Below the pieces are notes generated by a model that made no database searches, had not been told where the DNA came from, and saw only the letters and a list, made by a program, of their open reading frames with translations. The translations under genes were made by a program, and so were the position numbers. A stretch of 64,000 nucleotides of DNA from Macrotis lagotis (taxonomy: Eukaryota > Chordata > Mammalia > Peramelemorphia > Peramelidae): assembly GCF_037893015.1 (NCBI RefSeq), contig NC_133666.1, positions 627,032,310 to 627,096,309 on the forward strand, read 5' to 3'. Positions 13,899-45,102 of this stretch are shown here, one piece after another. The first letter of the stretch is position 1, and each line of letters opens with the position of its first letter.

Positions 13899-14095
13899 GC
13901 AATGGTGTCAAATTTGAATAGAAACAGGAGCCACTAATCTGTATGGGCAGCAGATTGACTTAGTTTTTAAATGTCATGTTATTTATATTTCATTGTATTT
14001 TTTATTTATTTTGTCAAATATTTCTTAATTACATTTTAAACTGGTTAAACCACACTCTGGAGCACGGGCCAGACTAGGGATTGGACACCTCTGGA
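13899..14095. mobile_element. Small hAT-like DNA transposon (MITE)
   Basis: Begins 'caatggtgtcaaatttga' and ends 'ggattggacacctctg', imperfect inverted ends with the GGTGTC/GACACC core seen in hAT elements. About 196 bp with an AT-rich middle and no coding capacity. An 8-bp target duplication could not be confirmed. Confidence 0.45.
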
Positions 14096-14410
14096 ACAGC
14101 AGATCAGATCTTAAAGCTTTTTAGATCTAGGCCTCCAAATCCCTTGTGCTGGGGATACAAAAGAGGGAGACACTGCTTCCCTCTCAGGGAGCTTATGGGG
14201 GTTGTCATGATACAAATACATAATTACATGCAGTTACACCCAATCATATACAGCCAGAATGTATTCATATTAGTCGCCCACAAAGACAATTGTATCCAAA
14301 CATAACAACCTCACATTCCCAGTCACAGTCACACCCATAAAGATTACAGATTTCCACACTTATCATCACATGCAAATACAGATACACAATCTTACATCCA
14401 ATTATATAGT

Positions 14411-14457
14411 CAATAATAATGATGATGATGATGATGATGATAATAATAATAATAAAT
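14411..14457. repeat. (ATG)n/(ATA)n trinucleotide repeat
   Basis: 'aataatgatgatgatgatga' then 'taataataataataaa'. The minus strand reads as poly-Ile, an artefact. Confidence 0.9.
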
Positions 14458-14685
14458 CTAGCTGGCATTTATGAAGTACACCTACTATAGCAAAGGTACA
14501 TCTTCCCCACCGTTTCCATATGTATTCCCTACAATGGTTTCACTTTACTGTCAAACAATTTGGAATAATATCTCTGTTCTCACTTTCTCCCATTCCTCAT
14601 CACTTATTTTTCAACCCCTTGCAATCTGAATATAGGCCCTAAATTCAACTGAAACCATTCCCTTCAAGGTTACCAATGATCTCTT

Positions 14686-14825
14686 TTTTTAAAATTTAAG
14701 GCCCATGGGAATAAGTGACTTGACCAATGTCACAAAGCTAGGTAATTATTAAGGGAGATCAGATTTGAACTCAGGTCTTCTAACTCCAGGGCTGGTGCTC
14801 TGTCTTCTCCACCACCTAGCTGCCT
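14686..14825 (-). mobile_element. Older CORE-SINE at a reused target site
   Basis: Inverted copy ('gggaataagtgacttgacca' to 'caccacctagctgcct'). Flanked by 'ccaatgatctctt' at 14673-14685 and 14826-14838. Confidence 0.8.
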
Positions 14826-14838
14826 CCAATGATCTCTT

Positions 14839-14998
14839 TTTTTTATTTTTAGGTTTTTTCAAGGCAAACGGGGTTAAGTGGCTTGTCCAAGGCCACACAG
14901 CTAGGTAATTATTAAGTGTCTGAGACTGGATTTGAACCCAAGTACTCCTGACTCCAGGGCCGGTGCTTTATCCACTATGCCACCTAGCCACCCCCCTC
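14839..14998 (-). mobile_element. Younger CORE-SINE at the same target site
   Basis: Inverted short-type copy with the intact 'ctaggtaattattaagtgtc' middle. Flanked by the same 13-mer at 14826-14838 and 14999-15011. Confidence 0.85.
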
Positions 14999-15331
14999 CC
15001 AATGATCTCTTAACTGTTCACTCTGATGGCCTAGTCTCAATCCTTATCCTTCCTGACTTCCTTGCAGTGGGTGACTGCTCCCTCATTCTATATATTCTTT
15101 CTTCTCCAAGTTTTTTCCAATATTGCCTCCTCTTTCTTCTCTCCTTATTGTTTAACTCATTCTCTTTCCTATATTATCAATCATCATGCCTTGACCCCTT
15201 ATTGTGGGAGTTTACCAGTTGGATTCTCTATACACATTGTTTTGGACATACTCTTATGCCTTCGAATATCAATTCTATGCACATGATTAAAAGGAGACTG
15301 TGGGGTTACAGGGGAAAAAGTGTTACATTCA

Positions 15332-15492
15332 AGGCAATTAGATGGTACAGTGGATACAGCATTAACTCTGGAATCAGGAGGACCTGAGTTCAAATCTGGC
15401 CTCAGACACTTAATGCTTACTTGACTGTGTGACCCTGGACAAGTCACTTAACCCCATTGCCTTGCAAAAATTCAAAATAAAATTTTTTTTTT
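15332..15492 (+). mobile_element. CORE-SINE, short type, diverged
   Basis: 'gcaattagatggtacagtgg' to 'ccattgccttgcaaaaattc'; flanks 'aaagtgttacatt' and 'aaagtgttgcactt' are an imperfect duplication. Confidence 0.8.
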
Positions 15493-15644
15493 AAAGTGTT
15501 GCACTTAGGATGATTCTCCATTGTATCACTTAACTGCTTATTTCTGTCAATCAGTTAATGTTAGGGTTTGGGGGGGGTTGCATTTTCTTTCTTATTTATT
15601 CTTTCAAATATTTCCCAATTGCATGTAAATTTTTTTAAAAAATT

Positions 15645-15788
15645 TATTTATTTAAAGCACTGGGGTTAAGTGGCTTGTCCAAGGTCACACAGCTAGGCAA
15701 TTATTAAGTGTCTGAGGTTGGATTTGAACTCAGGTCCTCCTGACTTCAAGGCCAGTGCTCTATCCATTGCACCACCTAGTTGCCCAGT
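15645..15788 (-). mobile_element. CORE-SINE, short type
   Basis: 'gcactggggttaagtggctt' to 'caccacctagttgccc' inverted; flanks share 'atgtaaaattttttt' loosely. Confidence 0.8.
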
Positions 15789-16079
15789 ATGTAAAATTTT
15801 TTTAACAATTTAAAAATTCTGAGTCACAAATTCCTTCCCTTTCATCCTTTTCCCCTTCTTGGGAAGGCAAGCTATTATGTGAAGTCATGCAAAACTTATT
15901 TTCATACTAACCATTCAGTAAACATTTGTTTAAATTCTTACAATGTGTTGAGTGCTAGAGATACAAAGGAAGGAAATATAGAGGAAAGATTCAAAGGAAA
16001 ATATGGTACCTCCCTTTCTGGAGCTCAAAGTTTAAGGAAGGTGGGATAGAGACAGCCAATTTGGCACCATGATCCTATG

Positions 16080-16690
16080 ATTCCCAAATCCAAATATGTA
16101 CCTGTATCCATAGCCAGAGTTCTCCTGAACCCCAGTTAAACACCAACTTCCACTTCAATGTCTCCTAGGTTTCCCGAATTCAACAAATCTCAAACAAAAC
16201 CTTTAACCTTCCTCTGTTAAGCCTGACCCTCCTCTGAACTTCCTATTTCTGCTGAGGGTACCACAACCCTCCAAACTACTAGGTTCATAACTTTAGATGC
16301 ATCCTAGACCTCTCACTCACTATCAGCGCTCCTTATCACCATCCCCATGACTTCTCTCACATCTGTCCTCATTGCTCTGCTCGATCAAGCACCACCTTGG
16401 TTAAGACCGTTATCATTTTTGGCTCAGTCTATTTCAATATTCTCCTCCTTGTCAGAACCTGTAACTAGGGCAAAGCAACAGGGGCTTTTTCCCAGGGCTC
16501 TGACATATGCAGGGGAATTATTCCTCCAGTCTTTTTTGCTTGCACTCCAGTCTCCAGACCTAGTCCATCCCCTGCAAATCCCATCATTGTGTCATTCCTG
16601 TTTTAGGCTACCTGCCCTCTGCTCCCTTCTAGGCTTGAGGATCCTGGGCTTTGAGATATAAGATGAGTTCTCTGGGATATAATTTATCTT
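16080..16690 (+). mobile_element. L2-type LINE region, degraded
   Basis: C/T-rich, with 'atgcatcctagacctctcac', 'tctgctcgatcaagcaccac', 'ttcattcctg'-like words in the style of the L2 3' region. The 104-aa frame here is not convincing as a gene. Confidence 0.35.
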
Positions 16691-16778
16691 TTTTCCTGGA
16701 ACAACTGCAACCTCTGTGCCATCACTTTCTTTTCACAAATGAATTCACTCCAGGTGCAAGCATTCTTGGTTGGTTAAT

Positions 16779-17166
16779 GAAGCAATATTGTACTATGATC
16801 AATTGGGAATGACTTAGCTGTTTTCAGTAATGGAAGGATCCAAGACAATTCTGAAGGATTTACAATGAAAAATGATATCTGCCTCAGAGAAAGAACTGAT
16901 GGATTCTGAATGCAGATTAAAGCATACTTTTAAAACTTAATTTTTATTGCTTTCTTTTGGTTTGGTTTGTAGGTTTTTTCACAACATGACTAATATGGAA
17001 ATATGTTTTGCATGACTAGACATGTATAACCTATATAAAACTGCATGTCTTCTCAAGGAGGAAGTAAGGAAAGGAGGAACAGAATTTGGACCACAACATT
17101 TTAAAAAGCAAATACTAAAATGGTTTTTATATGTAATTAGGAAAAAATAAAATATTAAATTGAAAA
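16779..17166 (+). mobile_element. L1 3' UTR fragment
   Basis: 'ctgattctgaatgcagatt'-type words, 'cacaacatgactaatatgg', 'aaatatgttttgcatgac', ending in an A-rich tail 'aaaataaaatattaaa'. Confidence 0.65.
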
Positions 17167-17744
17167 AAGAGAAGTGTTCCTGGTGATAACTCTGCTTATT
17201 GGTGTCCTGGCTTCCAGGCTCCCCCTGCTTCAATCCATCCATCCATCCTCTCTATATAACTATCACATTCTTTCTAAGTTTCATTTCTGACATTTCCTTG
17301 CTCAGTTCAATTCAGCAGGCATCTATTAAATTCCTGCTCTGCATAAAGCACTCTGGTAGCTACTGCAAATGCCAAAAAAGAAAAAAAGGAAACCCAGTCT
17401 CTGCCTTCCAAGAGCTTCCATTCCATTCCAAGAATAAGAAAACAATATAAACCAATCCATTAACAAGCATTAATTAAGCATCTCGTGTATCCTAGGCAGT
17501 GGCAGTGACAAAACTGAAAGGGGTTTAGAGTCAAAGACCTTAGAGGCTATAAGGACAGAATGTGTACCCAAAAGGCACTATGAAATCACCTGAAGAGGGA
17601 GGGAACCCTAAGCTGGGAGGAGTCAGGAAATTCAGTTTAATTCAAAAGACATTAGGGACCTACAAAGGTACTAAGGCTACAAAGACAAAAATGAAATAGC
17701 ACTTACCTTCTAAGAGCTTACATTCTACCTAAAGAATCCCTTAG

Positions 17745-18800
17745 AAAACTGAAAAACAATTTTTACGACAAATGTTTCCGATAAAGGCACCATTCTCAAA
17801 TATATAGAGAACTGAGTCAAATTTATAAGAATATAAGTCATTCTCCAGTTGATAAATAGTCAAAGGATATGAGCAAGCAGTTTTAAGTTGAAGAAATCAT
17901 AGCTATCTTTAATCATTTGAAAAAGTCCTCTAAATCACTATTGATTAGAGAAATGCAACTTAAAATAACTCTGAGGTAGCACCTCATGCCTATCAGATTG
18001 GCTAATATGACAGAAAAGAAAAATGATCAATGTTGGAGAAGCTGTGGAAAAAGTGGAACACAAATACATTATTGGTGGAGTTGTGAACTGATCCAACTAT
18101 TTTGGAAAGCAATTTGGAACTGTGTTCAAAGTGCAATCATACTATTCATACCCTTCGATTCAGCAATATCACTACTAGGTCTGTATCTTAAAGGGATCAT
18201 TAAAATAAAGGAAAAGGAGCCACATGTACAAAAATATGTATAGCAGCTATTTTTGTGGTAAAAAATTAGAAATTGTCCATCAACTGGGAATGGTTGAACA
18301 AACTGTGGTGTACAAAGGTAATGGAATACTATTGTGCTAGAAGAGATGATGTGCTAAAAGATTTCAGAAAACCCTGGAACCTGAAGTGAGCAGAATGGCA
18401 TTCTACACAGTAACAGTGTGATGATCAACTATGATAACATTAGTTCTTTTCAATAATAAAATGATCCAAGACAATTCCAAAATTTCCTGATGGAAAATAC
18501 TAAATACATACAGAGAAATTACTTTGGAGTCTGACCACAAATTGAAGCCTATTATTTTAACTTTTTTCATGTTTTTGTCTTTACTTTCTTGTGTTTTTTT
18601 CCTTTTATTCTGATTTTTCTTCCACAGTATTATTCATGTGGAAATATGTTTTACATGATTATACATGTCATAACCTAAATCAGATTGCTTGCTGTCTTGG
18701 GGAAGGGGAAGGGAAAGGAGGGAGGGAGAAAAATTTGCAATTCAAATCTTACAAAAAATAAATGTTGAAAACTCTCTTTACATGTAATTGAAAAAACACT
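17745..18800 (+). mobile_element. 5'-truncated L1: ORF2 C-terminus and 3' UTR
   Basis: Follows L1 ORF2 closely: 'gatatgagcaagcagtttt', 'attagagaaatgcaactt', 'cacctcatgcctatcaga', 'tgttggagaagctgtgga', 'tggtggagttgtgaactg', then the 3' UTR 'gatccaagacaattcc'. The plus frame at 17986-18243 reads RLANMTEKKNDQCWRSCGK, the marsupial L1 ORF2 C-terminal region. Dead by truncation. Confidence 0.8.
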
Positions 18801-18809
18801 ATAAACACC

Positions 18810-19135
18810 CCACTGTCTTGGGAAGGGAGATAGGACAGAGGGAGGGAGGGAGGGAGGGAGGGAGGGAGGGAAGGAGAAAAATTTGAAATTCAAAGTCTTT
18901 TTTGTTGTTTTTGCAAGGCAATGGGGTTAAATGACTTGCCCAAGGTCACACAGCTAGGTAACTATTAAAGTGCCTGAGGTCAAATTTGAACTCAGGTCCT
19001 CCTGTCTACAGGGCCAGTGCTCTATCCAACTGAGCCAACTTAGCTGCCCCAGAATTCTAAATCTTATAAAATATAAATGTTGGAAAAAATGAATGTAGAA
19101 AACTATCTTTACATATAATGGGGGGGGAAACCATT
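18810..19135 (+). mobile_element. Second L1 3' tail, abutting the first
   Basis: Repeats the extreme L1 3' end ('cttgggaagggagata', a (GGGA)n run at 18837-18870, 'aaatataaatgttggaaaa'). Split by the SINE at 18897-19050. Confidence 0.6.
18897..19050 (-). mobile_element. CORE-SINE nested in an L1 tail
   Basis: Inverted copy 'ttttgcaaggcaatggggtt' to 'aacttagctgcccc'; the L1 tail resumes on both sides. Confidence 0.8.
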
Positions 19136-19909
19136 TACATAAAAATAAATCAAATTAACCAATAAAAAAATTAAGTGTGCTTTATTTAACGTGCTCCTCC
19201 AAATACTCTCATTGGCTAACAATGCCACAAGGATGGTGCTGAATTTGAGAATTTTTCAAGTCATTATTAATGAAGTCTGTAGGAATGTGGCAATGAGCTA
19301 ATCACAGAATCAGAGCATTTTCTGAGTAGAGTCCTCTTTGGAGGTAAGCCCTAAACTGAGACTTGAGACAAGGCTAGAATAGGCCATGATGGGGACTTTC
19401 ATGGAATATACACTTGCCCAGGTCAGTCAGTCCTCTTGGGGATCTACCAGAGAAGAGTTGTCCCTGGCTATCTTGGGCCATATCCCAGTGGAAGGGGAGA
19501 TATATCTTCTTGTCTCCTGTTCTTGAAGCTCCAGCACAGCTTGAGGCAGGGGCAGGGATGGGGTGGAAGTGAGGAAACTGCCTGGTTCCCTCTCTGGAGC
19601 ACCAATCCAGGAAGGAGAGGAAAGGGGAGGAATATGTTTACGGGAGTAAGGGTGAGAGACCTTTTCTCCATGGCAGGGAGCATTTGATGACATCTCCCTT
19701 TTGACACATACTGGCTGTGTGACTAAGCCTGGATGGGATATTTAATTTCTCAGTGCCCCAGGTTTCTCTGTTTTGCAGAGCAAATGTTCATCTGTACTGC
19801 CCTATTTTACTATAACAAATTTTTGTTACAAACAGGATGGGGGCAGTATTGAGAAGTGACAGCTATGCTTCTTTTTTTTTTTAATATTAATAAACTTAAA
19901 AAAAACAAA

Positions 19910-20235
19910 GAGGAAAATTGAAGCAAGAGAGAATAGTAACAACCAGAGAGATCAGGGAAGGTTTCTTGAGGAAGGTGGCTTCTCAAGTTGAGCCTTGAAG
20001 ACAAGAACTCTGAAAAATAGACATTTGGAGGAAAGACTTTTTAGCCGTAGAACCCAGAAACTGCCTGTGCAAATGTAGGATGGTAGGAGATGAAGTGTGT
20101 AGTAAAAGGAATTTCTAATTGTCCTATTTGGCCAGAAAGAAGAGCCTGTGAAGAAGTACAACATGAAATAAAGCTGGGGAGGTAGAGGAGAACCAGATTG
20201 CTAATAGTAGCCTGAGAAGTTTCATTTTTATCTTA
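19910..20235 (-). mobile_element. L2-type LINE fragment
   Basis: 'tgaggaaggtggcttctcaa', 'gttgagccttgaagacaaga', 'aaactgcctgtgcaaatgta' in inverted L2 order. Precedes a separate duplicated segment at 20236. Confidence 0.5.
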
Positions 20236-20363
20236 AAGAAACTGGGCATCCCCTACAGAGTTTTTGGAAGTAATTCCTTCTGTAACTAATGGAGAGAATG
20301 TGGAGTAGATTATAGAGCTATATTCCCCTGAAAAGGAACTGAGTGTTCCTTATAACAATGAAA
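20236..20363. repeat. 128-bp segment, copy A (pair with 23721)
   Basis: 'catcccctacagagtttttg' onward; nearly identical to 23721-23848 in the same orientation, with only a few mismatches. Homology stops abruptly at both ends. Confidence 0.8.
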
Positions 20364-20517
20364 TCATAGTTGAGTTCCCCTATATCTATTTTTTCCTGCC
20401 TTATTCCCCAGGGATGTATTGTAAGCCAGCTTTCAGAGATCTCTGCAGAAGTCCATTATAAATACAACATATATTTAAAGAGGAAAGGTATTAATAAAAA
20501 AAAGGAGGGGGCAGTAT

Positions 20518-20648
20518 CATTTTTTTTAGTTTTTTTGTCAAGGCAAATGGAGTTAAGTGGCTTGCCCAAGGCCACACAACTAGGTAATTATTAAGTGTCT
20601 GAGGCCAGATTTGAATTCAGGTACTCTTGACTCACTGTGCCACTGATT
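20518..20648 (-). mobile_element. CORE-SINE, short type, 5' part damaged
   Basis: 'tgtcaaggcaaatggagtta' to 'tcttgactcactgtgccac'; part of the head is deleted. Confidence 0.75.
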
Positions 20649-20663
20649 TCTGATCTTTTAATA

Positions 20664-20885
20664 TTGTTCAGTCATGTCCAATTCTCTGTGACTCCAATAA
20701 GGGTTTTCTTGGCAAAGATACTGAAGTAGTTTGCCATTTCCTACTCCAATCCATTTTACAGATGAGGAAACTGAGGCAATCAAGGTTAATTGAGTCATCC
20801 AGGGTCACACAGTCAGTATGTGTTGACTTACCCAGGTTTTCCTGTCTTTGAGGCTAACTCTTTATCCATTATGCCACATTGCCTT
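20664..20885 (-). mobile_element. CORE-SINE, long type
   Basis: 'ttgttcagtcatgtccaatt' through 'tttcttggcaaagatactga' to 'tatgccacattgcc'. Confidence 0.75.
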
Positions 20886-21082
20886 TGAGTAGGCAAATCT
20901 GAATAAGTTCAGCCTGTCTAATGAATTACTCTTGTGCATAGAAAAGGCACTGTCATGGTCCCACAAAATGCCCTTTTTAAATGGTCTTGGGAAGGGAGTT
21001 CTATAATCTCATCCACATTAGTGTTCTTTCTATTAGTACAGAAGGAATTATCTTAAAAAAATGTTTAGGGGACGCCCATTTG

Positions 21083-21316
21083 TCATTGTTCAGTTGTTTA
21101 AGAGTCTTCATGATCCCATTTGGGGTTTTCTTGGCAGAGATACTGAAGCAGTTTGCCATGTTCTTCTCCAGCTCGTGTTACAAATAAGGAAACTGAAGAC
21201 AAGCTTAAGTGGTTTGCCCAGCTTATCTGTATCTAAGGCTGGATTTGAACTCTTGATGATGAGTTTTCCTGATTCCAAGACCAGTGCACTATATACACTG
21301 AGCCACCTCATGCCCC
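21083..21316 (-). mobile_element. CORE-SINE, long type
   Basis: 'cattgttcagttgtttaaga' through 'gttttcttggcagagatact' to 'gagccacctcatgcccc'. Confidence 0.75.
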
Positions 21317-21694
21317 AACACAGAATTACACTTTTCTCTATGAAGGGTAGGGCTGCCTTGGAATGGGTTAGCCCTGAAAGAGCCCTTCCCCCCCCAAAAA
21401 AAAATGTTGAGGTGAGCTAGAGCCCAGGGGAGTGCACTTGCAGAGTGGAGCATCATAGACCTCTGAGTGACATGTTGGCTTTGTCATACAATGGAAAGCT
21501 TGTCATGCTATTGAAAGCATACAATTGAAAGACCGACTGTACCTAACTGTTGAACAGTTCAACATGAGACAGGTTAGCTTTACCTTACTGTTGAAAGACT
21601 ATTGTTATAAAATCACCATACTGATGTCGAGAGACAGATTTGGATACACTACAAAAATAGTGACACTATTTTTGTCTCTTACACACGTGCTAGC

Positions 21695-21752
21695 TATTAT
21701 CATCATCGTCATCGTCATCATCACCATCACCGTCATCATCTACATCATCTGT
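21695..21752. repeat. (ATC)n/(GTC)n trinucleotide repeat
   Basis: Imperfect 'atcatcgtcatc' units 340 bp upstream of the first GCDH CCAAT box. Confidence 0.9.
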
Positions 21753-21833
21753 TCGATACCTCTAGCAGGTATAGAAGGCGGGGCTGTTTTGTTTTTCTTG
21801 CTTCTCTGGTGCCTTGCCCTTAGTAGTAGATGT

Positions 21834-21896
21834 TGACGTAATTTTGCGAATGGAGCTGAATTGAACTCGCATATCACACTCGAATCAATAACGTCA
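21834..21896. promoter_or_regulatory. Two CRE-like elements upstream of GCDH
   Basis: TGACGTAA at 21834-21841 (within 'ttgacgtaattttgcg') and TAACGTCA at 21889-21896, about 680-740 bp before the ATG. Confidence 0.35.
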
Positions 21897-22572
21897 TCCT
21901 TCCCAAGTTCCCAGAGACTCTCCCTAACTAATCCTGGGGTTCCGGGGCCAGGATCCCGCCGCGGGGAGCCTCTGATCGTGATGGAGGGGGGCCTTTGGGG
22001 ACCTGGGATTAGGAAAGACCTGGGCTCCGGATTTCCAACCCTAGGTAGTACCTTCCCCACCTCCAGGGCAGTCCACAACACGCCCCCACATCGGACCAAT
22101 GAAAGAGAGAGTCAAAGGTCATCTCTCTCGCTGGCCAATCAGAGAGGAGCCCTGCCCTCTGCCCCTGGCTCCCTCACCACGCCAAGCTCGTTAAAGAGGC
22201 ATCCTCAGGCTGCAGCCTCCGTTAAAGCTTTGCCAGGGCACGGTCAGGCATTGCCCGTTTAAGGGACGACAACCCCGCCCCTGTCGGGGAGGAGTCGCTT
22301 CCACTCGGACCAATGAGGGGACGGAAAGGCGCCCCGCCTCCCCCGCTCGCTGGCTCGGCTACTCTCTCGTGGCCTTTGTCCTGCTCTACGCCGACCCCCA
22401 GTCTTGGAGTGTCTGGTGGGCCCCGCCGCGTTCGGGGGTCTCTCGGGGGTCCAGGTCGTGGGCGGGAAGCCCCCCTGCCCTCGGGTTCCCCCGCCAGGGC
22501 GGCTGCGGCGTCCCGGCCCCGGCCCCGGCCCTGAGCTCCTCTGCCCGCAGGCCGCCGGCTCTCCTCCTGCCC

Positions 22573-44068
<21,496 letters not shown>

Positions 44069-44563
44069 ACCTGTTTTATTTAAGGGCTGACAATCAGAAA
44101 GAGTCGTCATTTCATTACATCAGTATTGATTCCCCAGGCTGTGTTAAATCTGCTTTTCTGGGGAAGTGGCTGTTAACTTTCCTTTCCGGAAGGTGGGGAC
44201 TGAGATTAAAGAAACTGATTTATATACCTGAATGTGCCTTGTCCTAAAATCAGTTCTTCTGTTGAAATGCAGAAAGAATGTGATTGTACAAGCTATACCA
44301 GTCCCTTTCAACCCACCAACTTATTAATTTTATATACCTCGGGAAATAAGTGGTTTTTTAATCAGTGTGCAAAAAGAAGAATGAACTTGAGAACAGCTCC
44401 TCTGAAGCTGACTGATTTGTTAACTGAGTAAGATCTCTCATCTAAGCCCATAATGCTTCCTGGCTTACTCCATAAGGCCTCCTGATCCTATTGATCACCC
44501 ATTGATTTCCAGGGGTGTCAATTAGTGACCTGAACTTGGGAATAGACTGGGAACAAGTGCGTT

Positions 44564-44569
44564 AATAAA
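44564..44569 (+). terminator. GCDH: GCDH poly(A) signal
   Basis: AATAAA in 'gttaataaagacc', about 500 bp after the stop codon; cleavage is expected near 44585-44600, in the stretch before 'ctgtgtccgtgcc'. The 3' UTR 44069-44590 carries no recognisable repeat. Confidence 0.75.
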
Positions 44570-44599
44570 GACCACATGCTACTGACCAAAACTGTGTCC

Positions 44600-45080
44600 G
44601 TGCCTTTTTGTTCCACATAAGAGGAAAGAAGTAGAGAAATAGAAATATTGGAGGTCACTTTGTAAGACAGCTCACAATATTAATCAGTACCCATGTTTCT
44701 CCCAGCATACAGTTTGTGGAAGTTTTTAAAAATAAGGATTTGAATTATTGAAGTCACTCAAGCTTGATCTGTTCCAGTGTTCAGAAGACTGAAATGGGAT
44801 AAAGATGCTAGGAAGAATAGGACACTGTTGTGACTGGCAAATGTTCCTAATTCACAATTTTACACCAGAGAATCCTTGCAAACAAAAGTTCAACCTACTT
44901 GTTTATGTAAGTTTTAACAACTATTCAATTTTGTACTTTCTGGTCAAAGCTGTTTAAAGAGCAAATTATATCACATGAAACAGCACAGATGAAGACTGTG
45001 TTTATTGTTGTAATATGTGCAATGTTTAATTTCATCTCACTTTTGTTCTTATGCTCACTGACTTACAATTCCTTTCTCAG
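44600..45080. other. Short convergent intergenic gap between GCDH and SYCE2
   Basis: About 480 bp of AT-rich unique sequence between the two facing poly(A) signals. No repeat or ORF of note. In human the two genes are also tail to tail. Confidence 0.6.
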
Positions 45081-45102
45081 GTGGTCTTCTTTTCCTGGGA
45101 CA

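Noticed and set aside
17986-18243. 85-aa ORF as a host gene
   Set aside because: Matches the C-terminal part of L1 ORF2 and continues into the L1 3' UTR.
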